Assembly (NCBI GenBank): GCA_915063485.1
Contig: CAJZDJ010000004.1
Location: 1-40,383, forward strand
Length of the DNA stretch: 40,383 nucleotides
Reading direction: 5' to 3'
From: an uncultured Actinomyces sp.
GTDB taxonomy: Bacteria; Actinomycetota; Actinomycetes; Actinomycetales; Actinomycetaceae
Part shown: positions 24,328 to 33,205 of the stretch, in pieces
How positions within the stretch are numbered: position 1 is the first letter of the stretch
Layout: each line of letters starts with the position of its first letter
Position numbers and translations under genes: made by a program
Notes under the pieces: model-generated
Seen by the model: the letters and a program-made list of their open reading frames with translations, nothing else
Told to the model about the DNA's origin: nothing
Database searches by the model: none

Positions 24328-25913
24328 GCGGTCAGCTGTTTTGCACCACTACCCCACTGTCGGTTAGCCCCGGCGTTGGCTTGACTGATTTTTTGTATGC
24401 GCCGACGTCGGTCAGCTGCTGGCTGCATGAGGGTTACGGCTTGGTGGGTTTGGGACGCCTGCTCACTTTAAGCGCCCCGTCTGCAGAGCCAGTCTCGACG
24501 CCGCCCACAGAGTCGGTCTCGACGCCGTCCGCAGAGCCAGCCGTCTCTCCCCACTCTGCCCAGCCAGGCCCCTCCCCTAGCGCAGATACTCCCTGCCACA
24601 ACCCGCCTAGGCGCATTGAGCAGCTGCGTCAGGCTTGGCGCCATGAGGTGGGTCAGGCAAGTTGGGTTGACCAGGTGCGTCGCCCTGGCAGTGGGCCACT
24701 AGCGCTGGGAGCTATCACTTTTAGCGCTACTTCCCAGGCTAGTTCGGTGCTGGTAGTGCCCCAGGTTTTGGTGGGGCGCGACCGTCAGGGTTGGTGGCTG
24801 ACTCGCTTTGAGCTCTCCCCCGCCACGACGGCGTCGCGCGGCGAGGTTTTTAGGGGCCAGCCCTACAGCCCTCAGCTGAGTTTTGTGCGCGCCGTGGCTG
24901 AAAATGCAGCTGAAAACGCTGGTTTGGCAGATATTTTGGATTTTGTTTCTGCCTGTGTGCAGGGCCAAGCAAGCGCCGCCACTAGCGCGGGCAGCCCGGC
25001 CGTCGTCGGACAAACAAGCCCGGCCGCCGTCGAGAGCACCAAAACCAGCCCAAGCGGCACCCTCAGTGATGCGCAGTGGACCAGGGCAGTTGAGCTCGCC
25101 ACGCAGGCCCTGAAGCAAAATCGGGCCATCAAAGTGGTGCTGGCGCGCGACAGCTACCTGAGCAGCTCGCTCACGCTAGGCGCCGCACTAGAGCACCTGG
25201 CCACGCGCTTTGCCACCACCTGGACTTTTAGCGTAGACGGGATGATTGGGGCCAGCCCCGAGATGCTGTTGCAGCTGCGTGAACGGGAAGTGTTTTCGCG
25301 CGTCCTGGCGGGAACAGCCCGGCGCCGAGCCAATATGGACCAAGGCGAACTAGAGCAGCTAGCTGATTGGCTGCGCGGCTCACCTAAAAACTCTCGCGAA
25401 CACCAGTTGGCGGCGGCCTCGGCGGTTAAGGCGCTTACCCCCATCACTGAGCAGTTGCGCGTCAGCGAGCCTTTTGCGCTGACCCTGCCTAACGTGATTC
25501 ACCTAGCCACCGATATTTACGGCCAGGTAGCCGGCGATACGGGTGCGTTAGCGCTGGTGGAGGCGCTGCATCCGACGGCGGCCGTGTGCGGCACCCCCAC
25601 AGCGGCGGCTGCGCAGCTGATCAGTGAGCTGGAGTGCATGGACCGCGAGCGCTATGCCGGGCCGGTGGGCTGGGTGGATTGGCGCGGTGAGGGCCAGTGG
25701 TGCATTGCTTTGCGTAGTGGGCAGGTTCTGGCTTCGACGCCGCAGCTAGCTGGTACGCAGAGCGGCCCGGCTGGCTACCCGATGGGTAACCAGCCGGTGG
25801 GTTCGGTGCGGATTTTTGCGGGCGCGGGCATTATGCCGGACTCGGTTGCCGCTGATGAACTGGCGGAAACTAACGCCAAAATGGCACCTATGCGCGCCGC
25901 TTTGGGTTTGTAG
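24324..25913 (+). CDS. menF: Isochorismate synthase MenF with low-complexity insertions
   Basis: MenF converts chorismate to isochorismate, the first committed step of menaquinone synthesis. The C-terminal chorismate-binding domain is intact: [48 protein letters not shown] and [25 protein letters not shown], ending with [23 protein letters not shown]. The N-terminal half is less conserved and is interrupted by two Pro/Ser/Ala/Thr-rich stretches, at about residues 50-94 (partly an 8-residue tandem repeat) and 215-245. At 529 residues it is long for the family. Related enzymes (salicylate or anthranilate synthase) are less likely because it is coupled to menG. Confidence 0.9.
   Translation: MSGQLFCTTTPLSVSPGVGLTDFLYAPTSVSCWLHEGYGLVGLGRLLTLSAPSAEPVSTPPTESVSTPSAEPAVSPHSAQPGPSPSADTPCHNPPRRIEQLRQAWRHEVGQASWVDQVRRPGSGPLALGAITFSATSQASSVLVVPQVLVGRDRQGWWLTRFELSPATTASRGEVFRGQPYSPQLSFVRAVAENAAENAGLADILDFVSACVQGQASAATSAGSPAVVGQTSPAAVESTKTSPSGTLSDAQWTRAVELATQALKQNRAIKVVLARDSYLSSSLTLGAALEHLATRFATTWTFSVDGMIGASPEMLLQLREREVFSRVLAGTARRRANMDQGELEQLADWLRGSPKNSREHQLAAASAVKALTPITEQLRVSEPFALTLPNVIHLATDIYGQVAGDTGALALVEALHPTAAVCGTPTAAAAQLISELECMDRERYAGPVGWVDWRGEGQWCIALRSGQVLASTPQLAGTQSGPAGYPMGNQPVGSVRIFAGAGIMPDSVAADELAETNAKMAPMRAALGL
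24481..24552 (+). repeat. 24-bp tandem repeat inside menF
   Basis: Three consecutive 24-bp units begin at 24481, 24505 and 24529; the first two share GTCTCGACGCCG and all share CAGAG. They encode the 8-residue periods [16 protein letters not shown] and SAEPAVSP. The frame is kept, so the array adds a disordered spacer rather than breaking the gene. Confidence 0.75.
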
Positions 25914-25965
25914 CCCGAGGCTGGGTTTACCGGCCCGAGGCTGGGTTTAGTGCCCAAGCCTGGGC
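25913..25965. repeat. Direct repeats and small hairpin between menF and htrA
   Basis: GCCCGAGGCTGGGTTTA occurs at 25913-25929 and again at 25933-25949, a 20-base period starting on the menF stop codon. It is followed by GCCCAAGCCTGGGC at 25952-25965, a GC-rich near-palindrome that resembles a third, rearranged unit. The genes on either side converge, so a terminator role is plausible, but neither strand shows a real U-tract. Confidence 0.5.
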
Positions 25966-25974
25966 GCGCGGTCC

Positions 25975-27324
25975 TTACTTGTCGTCAGGGCGCTCAACCA
26001 GTTTGACGGTAACTTCCATCTTGTTTGAGCCGCGCGCAACGGTGAACTTGACCTGGTCGCCGGCGCTGAACTGGCGCACGTAACCCATCAGGGCCGCCGA
26101 TTCGCCTACTGCGTGACCGTCAACAGCCAAGATCACGTCGCCTTCACGCAGGCCCGCGTTGGCGGCCGGGGTGCCCGAGCCAACCTTGGTGATCTTAGCT
26201 CCGGCGCGGGTTTCGCCATTAACTGTGGCGCCGCCGTCTTCAAGCGAAACACCCAGGTAGGCGTGGGTGACTTTACGATCCTTGATCAGCTGCTGGGCCA
26301 CCTTATTGGCCAGGTCAATGGGGATAGCGAAGCCGATACCGATATTTCCGCTACGCGTGCCGCTGGAGGAGGAAGAGCCCAGGGTGGCAATGGAGGAGTT
26401 AATGCCGATAACTCGTCCCTGTGAGTCGAATAGCGGGCCACCGGAGTTACCGGGGTTAATGGCGGCGTCAACCTGGATGGCGTTGGTGTAAACGCGTTGG
26501 TTGGCTGAGGAGCTAGAGGAGTCATCGCTGGACTCGCCCTTAGTGACTACCGGGCGGTCTAGGGCTGAGATGATACCGGTGGTGGCGGTGGAGGAAAGTC
26601 CCAGCGGGGCGCCGATAGCCATTACGCCCTGGCCTACCTTTAGATCCTTGGAGGAGCCGATTTGGGCTACGGTCAGGTCTGAGGGGGCGTTCTTGATTTT
26701 GACTACCGCCAGGTCATTGGCGGGATCAGTGCCGGTTAGTTCCAGCTCGTAGATACGCCCGTCTTTAAGCTGGGCGTATAGCGCGCTAGCCCCGGCTACC
26801 ACGTGGTTGTTGGTGATGATGTGGCCTTGCTTGTCGATAACCACACCCGATCCACTGGCGCCGCCGTCAGAGAGCTTGGCCCGGATGTAAACCACGGAGC
26901 TGGAGACGTTTTCGGCTACCTTTTGCCAGTCAGGAGTTTGCCCCTGGGTGGTTACCAGTTTTGTGTTGCCCTGGTTGTTGGCTGAAACGGTGGAGGTGGA
27001 GGTGACGGAAGGCTGAGCTTCATCTGTGGCGCCGGCATAGTACATGCCGCCGGCGGTGATACCTGAGGCCACCAGCGCGGTGGTCAGCGATAGGGCCATC
27101 ACCCCACCCCAACCCGGGGAGCTCTTCTTGTTGTCGCTGTTAGAGGTGTAGTTGGCACCATTGTTGTAGCCGCCGGGGTAGCCGCTAGCAGGAGCGGAGG
27201 GAGCTGCGGGGGCGCTAGAGGGAGCATAGGGGGCCTGGCCGTAGGGGGCGGCGCCATAGTTTCCGGCCGGCCTAGCGCCATAGTTGGGGGCGTAGGGGTT
27301 ACGGGGCTGGTAGTTATCGCTCAT
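25975..27324 (-). CDS. HtrA/DegP-like membrane-anchored serine protease with PDZ domain
   Basis: This is a trypsin-like protease of the HtrA family, probably anchored in the membrane with the catalytic part outside. The first 65 residues are rich in Pro, Tyr, Ala and Gly (disordered, cytoplasmic). One membrane segment follows at about 75-97 (MALSLTTALVASGITAGGMY). The triad is visible: His in ITNNHVVAGA (about 175), Asp in DPANDLAVVKI (about 205) and Ser in INPGNSGGPLF (about 300). A C-terminal PDZ domain begins near YLGVSLEDGG, with ANAGLREGDVILAVDG. Ser-rich loops occur near residues 275 and 325. I choose ATG 27322-27324 with AGGA seven bases upstream; a TTG just before is also possible. 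It is convergent with menF. Confidence 0.92.
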   Translation of the reverse strand: MSDNYQPRNPYAPNYGARPAGNYGAAPYGQAPYAPSSAPAAPSAPASGYPGGYNNGANYTSNSDNKKSSPGWGGVMALSLTTALVASGITAGGMYYAGATDEAQPSVTSTSTVSANNQGNTKLVTTQGQTPDWQKVAENVSSSVVYIRAKLSDGGASGSGVVIDKQGHIITNNHVVAGASALYAQLKDGRIYELELTGTDPANDLAVVKIKNAPSDLTVAQIGSSKDLKVGQGVMAIGAPLGLSSTATTGIISALDRPVVTKGESSDDSSSSSANQRVYTNAIQVDAAINPGNSGGPLFDSQGRVIGINSSIATLGSSSSSGTRSGNIGIGFAIPIDLANKVAQQLIKDRKVTHAYLGVSLEDGGATVNGETRAGAKITKVGSGTPAANAGLREGDVILAVDGHAVGESAALMGYVRQFSAGDQVKFTVARGSNKMEVTVKLVERPDDK

Positions 27325-27419
27325 CAATAGTTCCTAATTGCTTAGCGGTAGCTAACAATGGCTACCTTATGGACGCTAATCATAGTGACGTGGTCATTTG
27401 GTGGAGTTAGCAGCAACCC

Positions 27420-29291
27420 TTAAACAAGTTTGACATGCACCAGGCTACGGCCCTCAATTGTCTTAGACAATAGGGATTGCAGCCCATCGACGTCGTCAAT
27501 TACGCTCACGTGGGCGCCAAATGCGGCTGCTGCCTGTGCGAAATCAACTTGCTGTGCGGTAGTGAAAAAGCGTGGGAAATAATTACTTAGCTCGCTGGCG
27601 CCATATTCAAGGCCGCTAAATATTTTGCCGCCATGATCGTCTAACACGATTATTTGCAGGTCCACCTCGGTTTCTGTAACTGCCTTAACCAGGCCGGTTA
27701 AGTCGTGTGCTGCCGCTAAATCCCCAATAATTACCCGCACTGGTTGGCCACTGGCCCAGGCTAGGCCCACGGCGGTGGAGATAGTCCCGTCAATACCGGC
27801 TAATCCACGATTAGCCACTACTGGGCCGGGCATCTTTTTCAGTTGCTTACCCGCAGGTAATCGAGCATCTAGATAGCGGATGGTCATCGAAGAAGCTGCC
27901 ATTAAAGTAACGCTGCTTTCTAGGCCGTCGCTGTGAATTGCTGTTGATTGGCTATGAGATTCGTATTGTGAGGTGGCCTGCCAGGTAGTTAAAGCCATTT
28001 GTGCGGCTTTAGTTACGCTGGTGGCGTTTAGTTGTTGTTGGCCAGCTTGTAGCCAGCGTTGTAGCCACAGCGGTGACGGAACGTTTTTGCCGACGCCGGC
28101 GCCCGCCCCCGCACCTGCACTCGCGCTGGCATCTCCACCGGCATCGGCGCCTGCGCCCGCCTCCGCACCGGCGCCGCCACCCGGGATATTTAGGCTGCTT
28201 AGAGCCTGTTCTAGGGTGGTTACGTAGGCGGCTTGCCCGCTCACGTCACTCCAGCGCGCCCGGTTGGTCAGCACCACCTGGTAAATATCCTCCCGCGCCA
28301 GTAGCGCGCCGATGGGGCGGGTGAGGGTGGGGTGCCCGACTACCAGCAACTGCTCGATCTCTTGAGAAAGCTGAGCGCCGTCGCCACCAACTGAGCCGTC
28401 GCCACCAGCTAAAAGCGCACTGTAGGCAGCCACTGCGTTGGCGTCGGTGCGCACTAGCGAGGTGGGTTCAGCCAGTAGCGGCCACCCCCAAGCGTGGGCC
28501 AGGGAGGCAGCGAAGTGGGCTAACTCGGCGTCGTCGTTGTCCCCCACCACAATCACCCCACGCCGGGCGGGATCTAAACCTAAGCGGCACCCTACTTGGC
28601 TGACTGTAACCCCATTTAGCTGCTCCTCTAGGGGCTTGCGCGCACGCAGCCAGTGGGTTTTGGGTTCCAAATGCGGCACTTGCCAGGGGGCGGCGGGGGC
28701 CAGTGGCGGGGCTAGGCGCACGTTTAGGTGCACCGGGCCGGGGTCTAGGCTTAGGCGCCCTGAAGCTGCAGCTACCGCTCGGCGTACTTGATTGGCGACG
28801 GCGTCGCTTGCGTTAGTGTCGCCCAGGTCCGCCTGGTAGCGGGTGGCGGCGCCAAAAATCCCGGTTTGCACCGTGGTTTGGCTGGCGCCAGTGTTGACCA
28901 GGGCGTGGGGGCGGTCGGCACTCAAAATTATTAGCGGTACCCCGGCGGCGTCGGCCTCCACCACGGCAGGGTGCGCGTTAGCTACCGCGCTACCGGAGGT
29001 CATAACCGCCACGGCGGGGCGAGCTAGTCCTTCATGTAGCCAGTCGGAGCGGGAGGCGCCTAAAGCCACGAAGGCGGCGCTGCGCTCGTCAACCACCACG
29101 CGCAGCTGCAGGTAGCCGGCCTGCGCGGCGTCAGCCAGGGCGTAGGTCAGCGGGGCGTTACGTGAACCTGGGCTGATCACCACCCGTTTAACCCCGGCTT
29201 CAACTAGGGATGCCACCACGGCGCGGGCAAGTAAGGTGGCAGGGTTTTCTAGGGCGGGGCCGCTGGGAGCGGATGCTACTTGGGGGGTCAC
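27420..29291 (-). CDS. menD: SEPHCHC synthase MenD
   Basis: MenD is a thiamine-diphosphate enzyme that joins 2-oxoglutarate-derived succinyl semialdehyde to isochorismate. N-terminal signatures are VISPGSRNAPLTYALADA and VVDERSAAFVALG (the catalytic Glu that activates ThDP), then PHALVNTGASQTT. The C-terminal ThDP-binding region shows VVANRGLAGIDGTISTA and VIIGDLAAAHD followed by IIVLDDHGG. A Gly/Ala-rich stretch of about 30 residues (370-400) lies in the middle of the chain; apart from it the 623-residue protein is collinear with the family. GTG start at 29289-29291 with a weak ribosome site. It lies 57 bases after menC on the same strand and probably forms a unit with it. Confidence 0.95.
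   Translation of the reverse strand: MTPQVASAPSGPALENPATLLARAVVASLVEAGVKRVVISPGSRNAPLTYALADAAQAGYLQLRVVVDERSAAFVALGASRSDWLHEGLARPAVAVMTSGSAVANAHPAVVEADAAGVPLIILSADRPHALVNTGASQTTVQTGIFGAATRYQADLGDTNASDAVANQVRRAVAAASGRLSLDPGPVHLNVRLAPPLAPAAPWQVPHLEPKTHWLRARKPLEEQLNGVTVSQVGCRLGLDPARRGVIVVGDNDDAELAHFAASLAHAWGWPLLAEPTSLVRTDANAVAAYSALLAGGDGSVGGDGAQLSQEIEQLLVVGHPTLTRPIGALLAREDIYQVVLTNRARWSDVSGQAAYVTTLEQALSSLNIPGGGAGAEAGAGADAGGDASASAGAGAGAGVGKNVPSPLWLQRWLQAGQQQLNATSVTKAAQMALTTWQATSQYESHSQSTAIHSDGLESSVTLMAASSMTIRYLDARLPAGKQLKKMPGPVVANRGLAGIDGTISTAVGLAWASGQPVRVIIGDLAAAHDLTGLVKAVTETEVDLQIIVLDDHGGKIFSGLEYGASELSNYFPRFFTTAQQVDFAQAAAAFGAHVSVIDDVDGLQSLLSKTIEGRSLVHVKLV
28091..28184 (-). repeat. Gly/Ala-coding low-complexity tract inside menD
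   Basis: About 95 bases of GCN/GGN codons encode an almost pure Gly-Ala chain with scattered Asp and Glu, containing AGAGAEAGAGADAGG. The base composition is much richer in G and C than the rest of menD. It keeps the frame and probably forms a flexible loop between the central and C-terminal domains. Confidence 0.75.
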
Positions 29292-29348
29292 AACTGGCCT
29301 AACTAGTTGGGTCTCTAGCGCGCCAAGGCGCCAGATGTGGTTTTAAGT

Positions 29349-30380
29349 TTAGCTAGCTAGCAGAGTGCTCAGGCGCACTAGGCGCTGACACCAGCGCTCA
29401 CGCAAGGGCTCACTGGCGGGTGGGATGCGCTTAACTGATACCGGCTGGCTCAGAGTTAAATGGCCATTTACCGGCCTAAAGGGCGCCTCAATCACGTCTT
29501 CTTGCAGCAGTGAGCCGGTGGCCAGGCCGCAAGCATAGGGCAGCTCATCTAGAGTTCCAGCTAGGCGCAGACCGGCGTAAATCCCCACCGAAGTGTCTAG
29601 GGCTGAAGAAACCACCGCCGGCATTTCTAACTGCTTATAGATTTCATAAGCAGCGCTTATACCACCTAGTGGGGCCACTTTTAGTACGGCCACATCCGCC
29701 ACCTCTAACTGGCGCACCGCCATAGGGTCGGCATCTAGACGCAAGGATTCATCGGCGGCGATTGGCACCTGGAGTTTGCGGCGTAAAACCGCCAGATCAG
29801 CGGTGGAGCGGCAAGGCTGCTCAGCGTATTCGAGCCCGCCGGCGGCGCGGTCATACAGGGGTAGTAGCTTTAGGGCCTGATCCAAATCCCAGGCGGCATT
29901 TACATCAATGCGCAGAGCCGCCCCTGGTCCCATGGCGCCGCGCACCGCCTCTAGGCGCTGTAGATCCTCGCTTAAACTATCGGGCTTGTCGGCCACCTTC
30001 ACCTTGGCGGTGTGTATGCCTGCGCCCACTGCTGCGAGCGCGCGCGCCTCAGCTTCCTCAGGCCCCAGGGCGGCGATAGTGGTGTTAACCGGAATTTGGT
30101 GGCGTTTAGGCTCGGGGACGCCTTGGTCAGCTAGCGGTTTCGTGGCTTGGCTCAGGGCGCTGGCCAGCCATTTAGCACTGTGGCTATCAGGGTGGTTCCA
30201 AAATGGGGCGCACTCCCCCCAGCCTGCGGGGCCATGCACTAGGACGCCGTCGCGCACGGTGATACCGCGAAAGCGCACCCGCATGGCGATTGAGAAAACC
30301 TCTACCCGGTCAATGCTTTCCCACAGCGCAGCGGCTGGCGGGGGGCATTGCTTACGGATTGTTTCAAGCATGGCCCCCAT
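29349..30380 (-). CDS. menC: o-Succinylbenzoate synthase MenC
   Basis: MenC is an enolase-superfamily enzyme that dehydrates SHCHC to o-succinylbenzoate. The KxK motif is TAKVKVADK (about residue 133). The metal ligands are Asp in LRIDVNAAWD, Glu in YAEQPC and Asp in IAADESLR. The second catalytic Lys is in VAVLKVAPLGG. The 343 residues are a normal length. Two starts are possible: ATG 30378-30380, with AAGGA only three to four bases before it, and ATG 30369-30371, with GGGGG close upstream. It is upstream of menD on the minus strand. Confidence 0.93.
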   Translation of the reverse strand: MGAMLETIRKQCPPPAAALWESIDRVEVFSIAMRVRFRGITVRDGVLVHGPAGWGECAPFWNHPDSHSAKWLASALSQATKPLADQGVPEPKRHQIPVNTTIAALGPEEAEARALAAVGAGIHTAKVKVADKPDSLSEDLQRLEAVRGAMGPGAALRIDVNAAWDLDQALKLLPLYDRAAGGLEYAEQPCRSTADLAVLRRKLQVPIAADESLRLDADPMAVRQLEVADVAVLKVAPLGGISAAYEIYKQLEMPAVVSSALDTSVGIYAGLRLAGTLDELPYACGLATGSLLQEDVIEAPFRPVNGHLTLSQPVSVKRIPPASEPLRERWCQRLVRLSTLLAS

Positions 30381-30540
30381 TATTCCTTAGCGACGACGCC
30401 GCCCTGCCAGCCCCGTACGTCACCGCCTCCCCGCGCACCGGGGTGGGCGACATAATGCTGCCGTGCCGCAGTAGACACCACCTAGCGCCGGGCAGTGACG
30501 GCAGCGCAACGCCGTCGCCATTAACGAGCCCTAAACGCAA

Positions 30541-30567
30541 CCAAGACCGCCTTAAAGACGGCCTTGG
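30541..30567 (-). terminator. Hairpin between the yagU remnant and menC
   Basis: CCAAGACCGCCTT (30541-30553) can pair with AAGACGGCCTTGG (30555-30567) with two positions as G-U pairs on one strand. On the minus strand the stem is followed by TTGCGTTT. It lies 27 bases past the stop of the truncated yagU-like frame and would end transcripts coming from menB before menC. The rest of 30381-30593 shows no convincing gene. Confidence 0.5.
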
Positions 30568-30593
30568 CAACTAAATCTGATTGCAGCTAGCTA

Positions 30594-30911
30594 TCAGCGG
30601 TAGGGCTGCTCCAGCGGAACTTCCGGGTCGGGCTGGTGGGTGATGCGGTTACGCAGGTCGCGACGCACGATTTCAATCGACCACAGCCACACTACGTGAC
30701 CTAGGGCTTCAGAGAAGTGCTCGGACCAGGTCTGGCCGCCAGCAACCCACGGGAAGGGGCTGGGCACCCAACCCAGCAGCGGCATGAACACTACGTGCGC
30801 ACCGATCCACACCAGTAGACCAAAGGCAGCGCCCTGCCACAGCTTAATCTTGGGGAAGTACTCGGCGGCAATGCAGTACAGCAGCGCAAACGCAATGGCG
30901 AAGCTGATCAG
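30594..30911 (-). pseudogene. YagU-like (DUF1440) inner-membrane protein, 5'-truncated remnant
   Basis: The readable frame of about 105 codons matches the C-terminal half of YagU-like DUF1440 membrane proteins: WIGAHVVFMPLLGWVPSP, then WSEHFSEALGHVVWLWSIE and RRDLRNRITHQPDPE. The frame runs upstream through a membrane segment (ISFAIAFALLYCIAAEYFPK) to 30911. There it meets TAG (30912-30914) without any start codon or ribosome site. The N-terminal half of the family, roughly 80-100 residues, is absent, so I read this as a truncated pseudogene. The ATG- or GTG-initiated part (from 30812 or just upstream) could still be translated as a 72-residue peptide. It lies between menB and menC. Confidence 0.7.
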
Positions 30912-31016
30912 CTAAAAGCACCGAAACGTACGCATAGATAAGTTTAAACTGACACCAGGTTAGGCTGCCATGACCTTAGGTACAGGCGGTTAACAAAGGC
31001 CTGTTCAGAGCCGGTT

Positions 31017-32096
31017 TTAGAAATAGTACGGGAAGGAAGACCAGTCTGCCGGGCGTTTGTTGACGAAAGAGTCACGCCCCTCCACAGCCTCATCGGTCAT
31101 ATAGGCCAGGCGCGTAGCTTCACCGGCAAAGACCTGCTGACCGGCCAAACCGTCGTCGGCCAGGTTGAAAGCAAACTTAAGCATACGGATGGCCTGGGGA
31201 GATTTGGTAGCCACAATCTCGCCGTATTCAATGGCTTTATTTTCCAGCTCGGCATGGTCTACCACCTCGTTGACCACCCCCCAACGCTCAGCGGTTTCCG
31301 CGTCATAGGTGCGCGCCAGGAAGAAAATTTCGCGGGCACGTTTATCGCCCACCTGGCGTGCCAGTAGGGCCGAGCCGTAGCCGGCGTCGAAAGAACCCAC
31401 ATTGGCGTCGGTTTGCTTAAAAAGCGCGTGCTGACGTGAAGCAATCGACAGGTCACACACCACGTTTAGGCTGTGACCGCCGCCTGCCGCCCACCCGGGC
31501 ACGGCCGCAATAACCACTTTAGGCATGGTGCGAATTAGGCGCTGAACTTCCAAAATATGCAGCCTGCCAGCGCGGGCGGCGTCGATACGTTCACGCCTGG
31601 CGGTAGTGGAGGCCAGCTGCCCGCTGGGGTCTGGCGCTGCTATAGGCTCTGGTGCTCCCTGCGGCCCACTTTCTGTGGTTTTTTCTGCCGACGACGCCGG
31701 CTCGGGGGCCTGGGCGGGCTCAACTTCGTAGCGGTATCCGTCGCGACCACGGATACGCTGATCGCCGCCAGAACAAAAAGCCCAGCCGCCGTCGCGCGCC
31801 GAGGGACCATTACCAGTGAGAATAACCGTGCCCACATCCCCACTCATGCGGGCATGGTCAAGGGTGCGGTAAAGCTCATCCACAGTGTGGGGGCGAAAAG
31901 CGTTACGCAGCTCAGGGCGGTTAATGGCCACGCGCACAATCGGCTTATCGATGCAGTTACCGTTTTCGTCGCGGCTAACTGCCCGGTGATAGGTGACGTC
32001 AGTTAGATCCTCAAAACCGGCGATGTCACGCCACTTAGTGGGATCAAAAATTTCAGAAACCTGCTTGGGAAGCGGGTAGTGCGCGCTCATGGACAC
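31017..32096 (-). CDS. menB: 1,4-Dihydroxy-2-naphthoyl-CoA synthase MenB
   Basis: MenB, a crotonase-fold enzyme, cyclises o-succinylbenzoyl-CoA to the naphthoyl ring. Signatures are AFCSGGDQRIRGRDGY (oxyanion loop), GWAAGGGHSLNVVCDL and KQTDANVGSFDAGYGSALLARQVG with the catalytic Asp. The C-terminus MTDEAVEGRDSFVNKRPADWS is also intact. Between GYRYE and ERIDAARAGRLHILEVQRL there is a Pro/Ala/Glu/Ser-rich insertion of about 42 residues (125-166). It falls at the loop that is flexible over the active site in characterised MenB proteins, making this one 359 residues rather than about 300-315. The start is GTG 32094-32096 or ATG 32088-32090; no good ribosome site is seen. It begins 14 bases after menA. 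Confidence 0.95.
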   Translation of the reverse strand: MSMSAHYPLPKQVSEIFDPTKWRDIAGFEDLTDVTYHRAVSRDENGNCIDKPIVRVAINRPELRNAFRPHTVDELYRTLDHARMSGDVGTVILTGNGPSARDGGWAFCSGGDQRIRGRDGYRYEVEPAQAPEPASSAEKTTESGPQGAPEPIAAPDPSGQLASTTARRERIDAARAGRLHILEVQRLIRTMPKVVIAAVPGWAAGGGHSLNVVCDLSIASRQHALFKQTDANVGSFDAGYGSALLARQVGDKRAREIFFLARTYDAETAERWGVVNEVVDHAELENKAIEYGEIVATKSPQAIRMLKFAFNLADDGLAGQQVFAGEATRLAYMTDEAVEGRDSFVNKRPADWSSFPYYF

Positions 32097-32110
32097 AGTT
32101 TAACTGCGCC

Positions 32111-33160
32111 TTAGACCGCCAGTAGGGCTAGGCCCAGGCTCAGGCCGTAAACCAGCTCGTAAATACCAGCCATTTTCAGGGCGCCAATTAGTTCACGGCC
32201 CTTAGCTTTAGCCGCTACCGGGCGCCAAGCCAACAGGGCCAGCTGCCCCCACAGCACAATCGCCACCACAGACACGGCCGCCAATACGCCCAGGGAGCCA
32301 CCCGGCTCTGCCCCACCCCATAGGGTGGTCAGGCCCAAGACCAGAGGCACAAACAGCATCACCTGGTAGAGGCGACTAGCGCGCTCATAACCCAAACGCA
32401 CCGCCAAAGTGCGTTTGCCGTGGGCCGGGTCGGTTTCAATATCGCGCAGGTTGTTAACCATCAGCAGCGAGCAGGCAATCAAACCCACCCCCACAGCGGT
32501 CAGCCAACCCCACCAGGGCACCGCATGAGCCTGCGTGTAGGTAGTGCCGGCAGTAGCCACCAGCCCGAAAAACACGAACACAAACACTTCACCCAAACCC
32601 AAGTAGCCATAGGGTTTAGCGCCGCCCGTGTAAAACCAAGCCGCCGCCACAGCCGCCACACCCACCGCAATCAGCCACCAGGTGCCACTCAAAGCCACCA
32701 AAATCAAGCCAAACAGTGCCCCGGCGCCAAAGCAACCAAAGGCTGCGCGCTTAACCTTAACCGGCTCCACCAGCCCAGAAGCGGTCAGGCGGGCCGGGCC
32801 AGTGCGTTCGTCGTCGGTGCCACGAATGCCGTCAGAGTAGTCATTAGCCAGGTTGCAGCCAATCTGTAAAGCCAACGCCACCAAGGCAGCCAGCAGGGCC
32901 GCGACGGCGTCGAACCTACCCAAAGCACCAGCCACGCCTGAGCCTGCCAACACCGGCGCTAAAGCAGCCGGCAAAGTACGCAGGCGCACCACCTCAGCCC
33001 ACTTAGCGGCCTCAAGCCGACTAGCTGCAGATTTAGCCTTAGGCTCCGGATCCGGCTCCGGCTCAGCCACCACCTTGGTTAAATCTTCAGGCACAGGCTG
33101 AGCCACAGAGCGGCGCATAGCCAAAGGACGACGTGGACGACGCGGGGCTACTTCACTCAC
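32111..33160 (-). CDS. menA: 1,4-Dihydroxy-2-naphthoate polyprenyltransferase MenA
   Basis: MenA is a UbiA-family membrane enzyme that attaches the polyprenyl chain to DHNA with loss of CO2, giving demethylmenaquinone. The two Asp-rich motifs are NDYSDGIRGTDDERTG (about residue 108) and NNLRDIETDPAHGKRTLAV (about residue 236). About nine membrane helices are predicted after residue 60. The first 55 residues are an unusual basic and Pro/Glu-rich extension (RRPRRPLAMRRS, then EPEPDPEPKAKS) that precedes the usual start of the fold. GTG start at 33158-33160, 45 bases after the Hsp70 gene on the same strand, followed closely by menB. Confidence 0.94.
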   Translation of the reverse strand: MSEVAPRRPRRPLAMRRSVAQPVPEDLTKVVAEPEPDPEPKAKSAASRLEAAKWAEVVRLRTLPAALAPVLAGSGVAGALGRFDAVAALLAALVALALQIGCNLANDYSDGIRGTDDERTGPARLTASGLVEPVKVKRAAFGCFGAGALFGLILVALSGTWWLIAVGVAAVAAAWFYTGGAKPYGYLGLGEVFVFVFFGLVATAGTTYTQAHAVPWWGWLTAVGVGLIACSLLMVNNLRDIETDPAHGKRTLAVRLGYERASRLYQVMLFVPLVLGLTTLWGGAEPGGSLGVLAAVSVVAIVLWGQLALLAWRPVAAKAKGRELIGALKMAGIYELVYGLSLGLALLAV

Positions 33161-33205
33161 AAGCCAAGCCTATCTCGCCTAGGGCTAGCGGCACTGGTGC
33201 CCCGC

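Noticed and set aside
30364..30570. Minus-strand 68-codon open frame between the yagU remnant and menC, ending across the menC start
   Set aside because: Its first codons are made by the hairpin at 30541-30567, it has no ribosome site and it matches no family I know. The C-terminal part is protein-like, so a gene remnant cannot be excluded.
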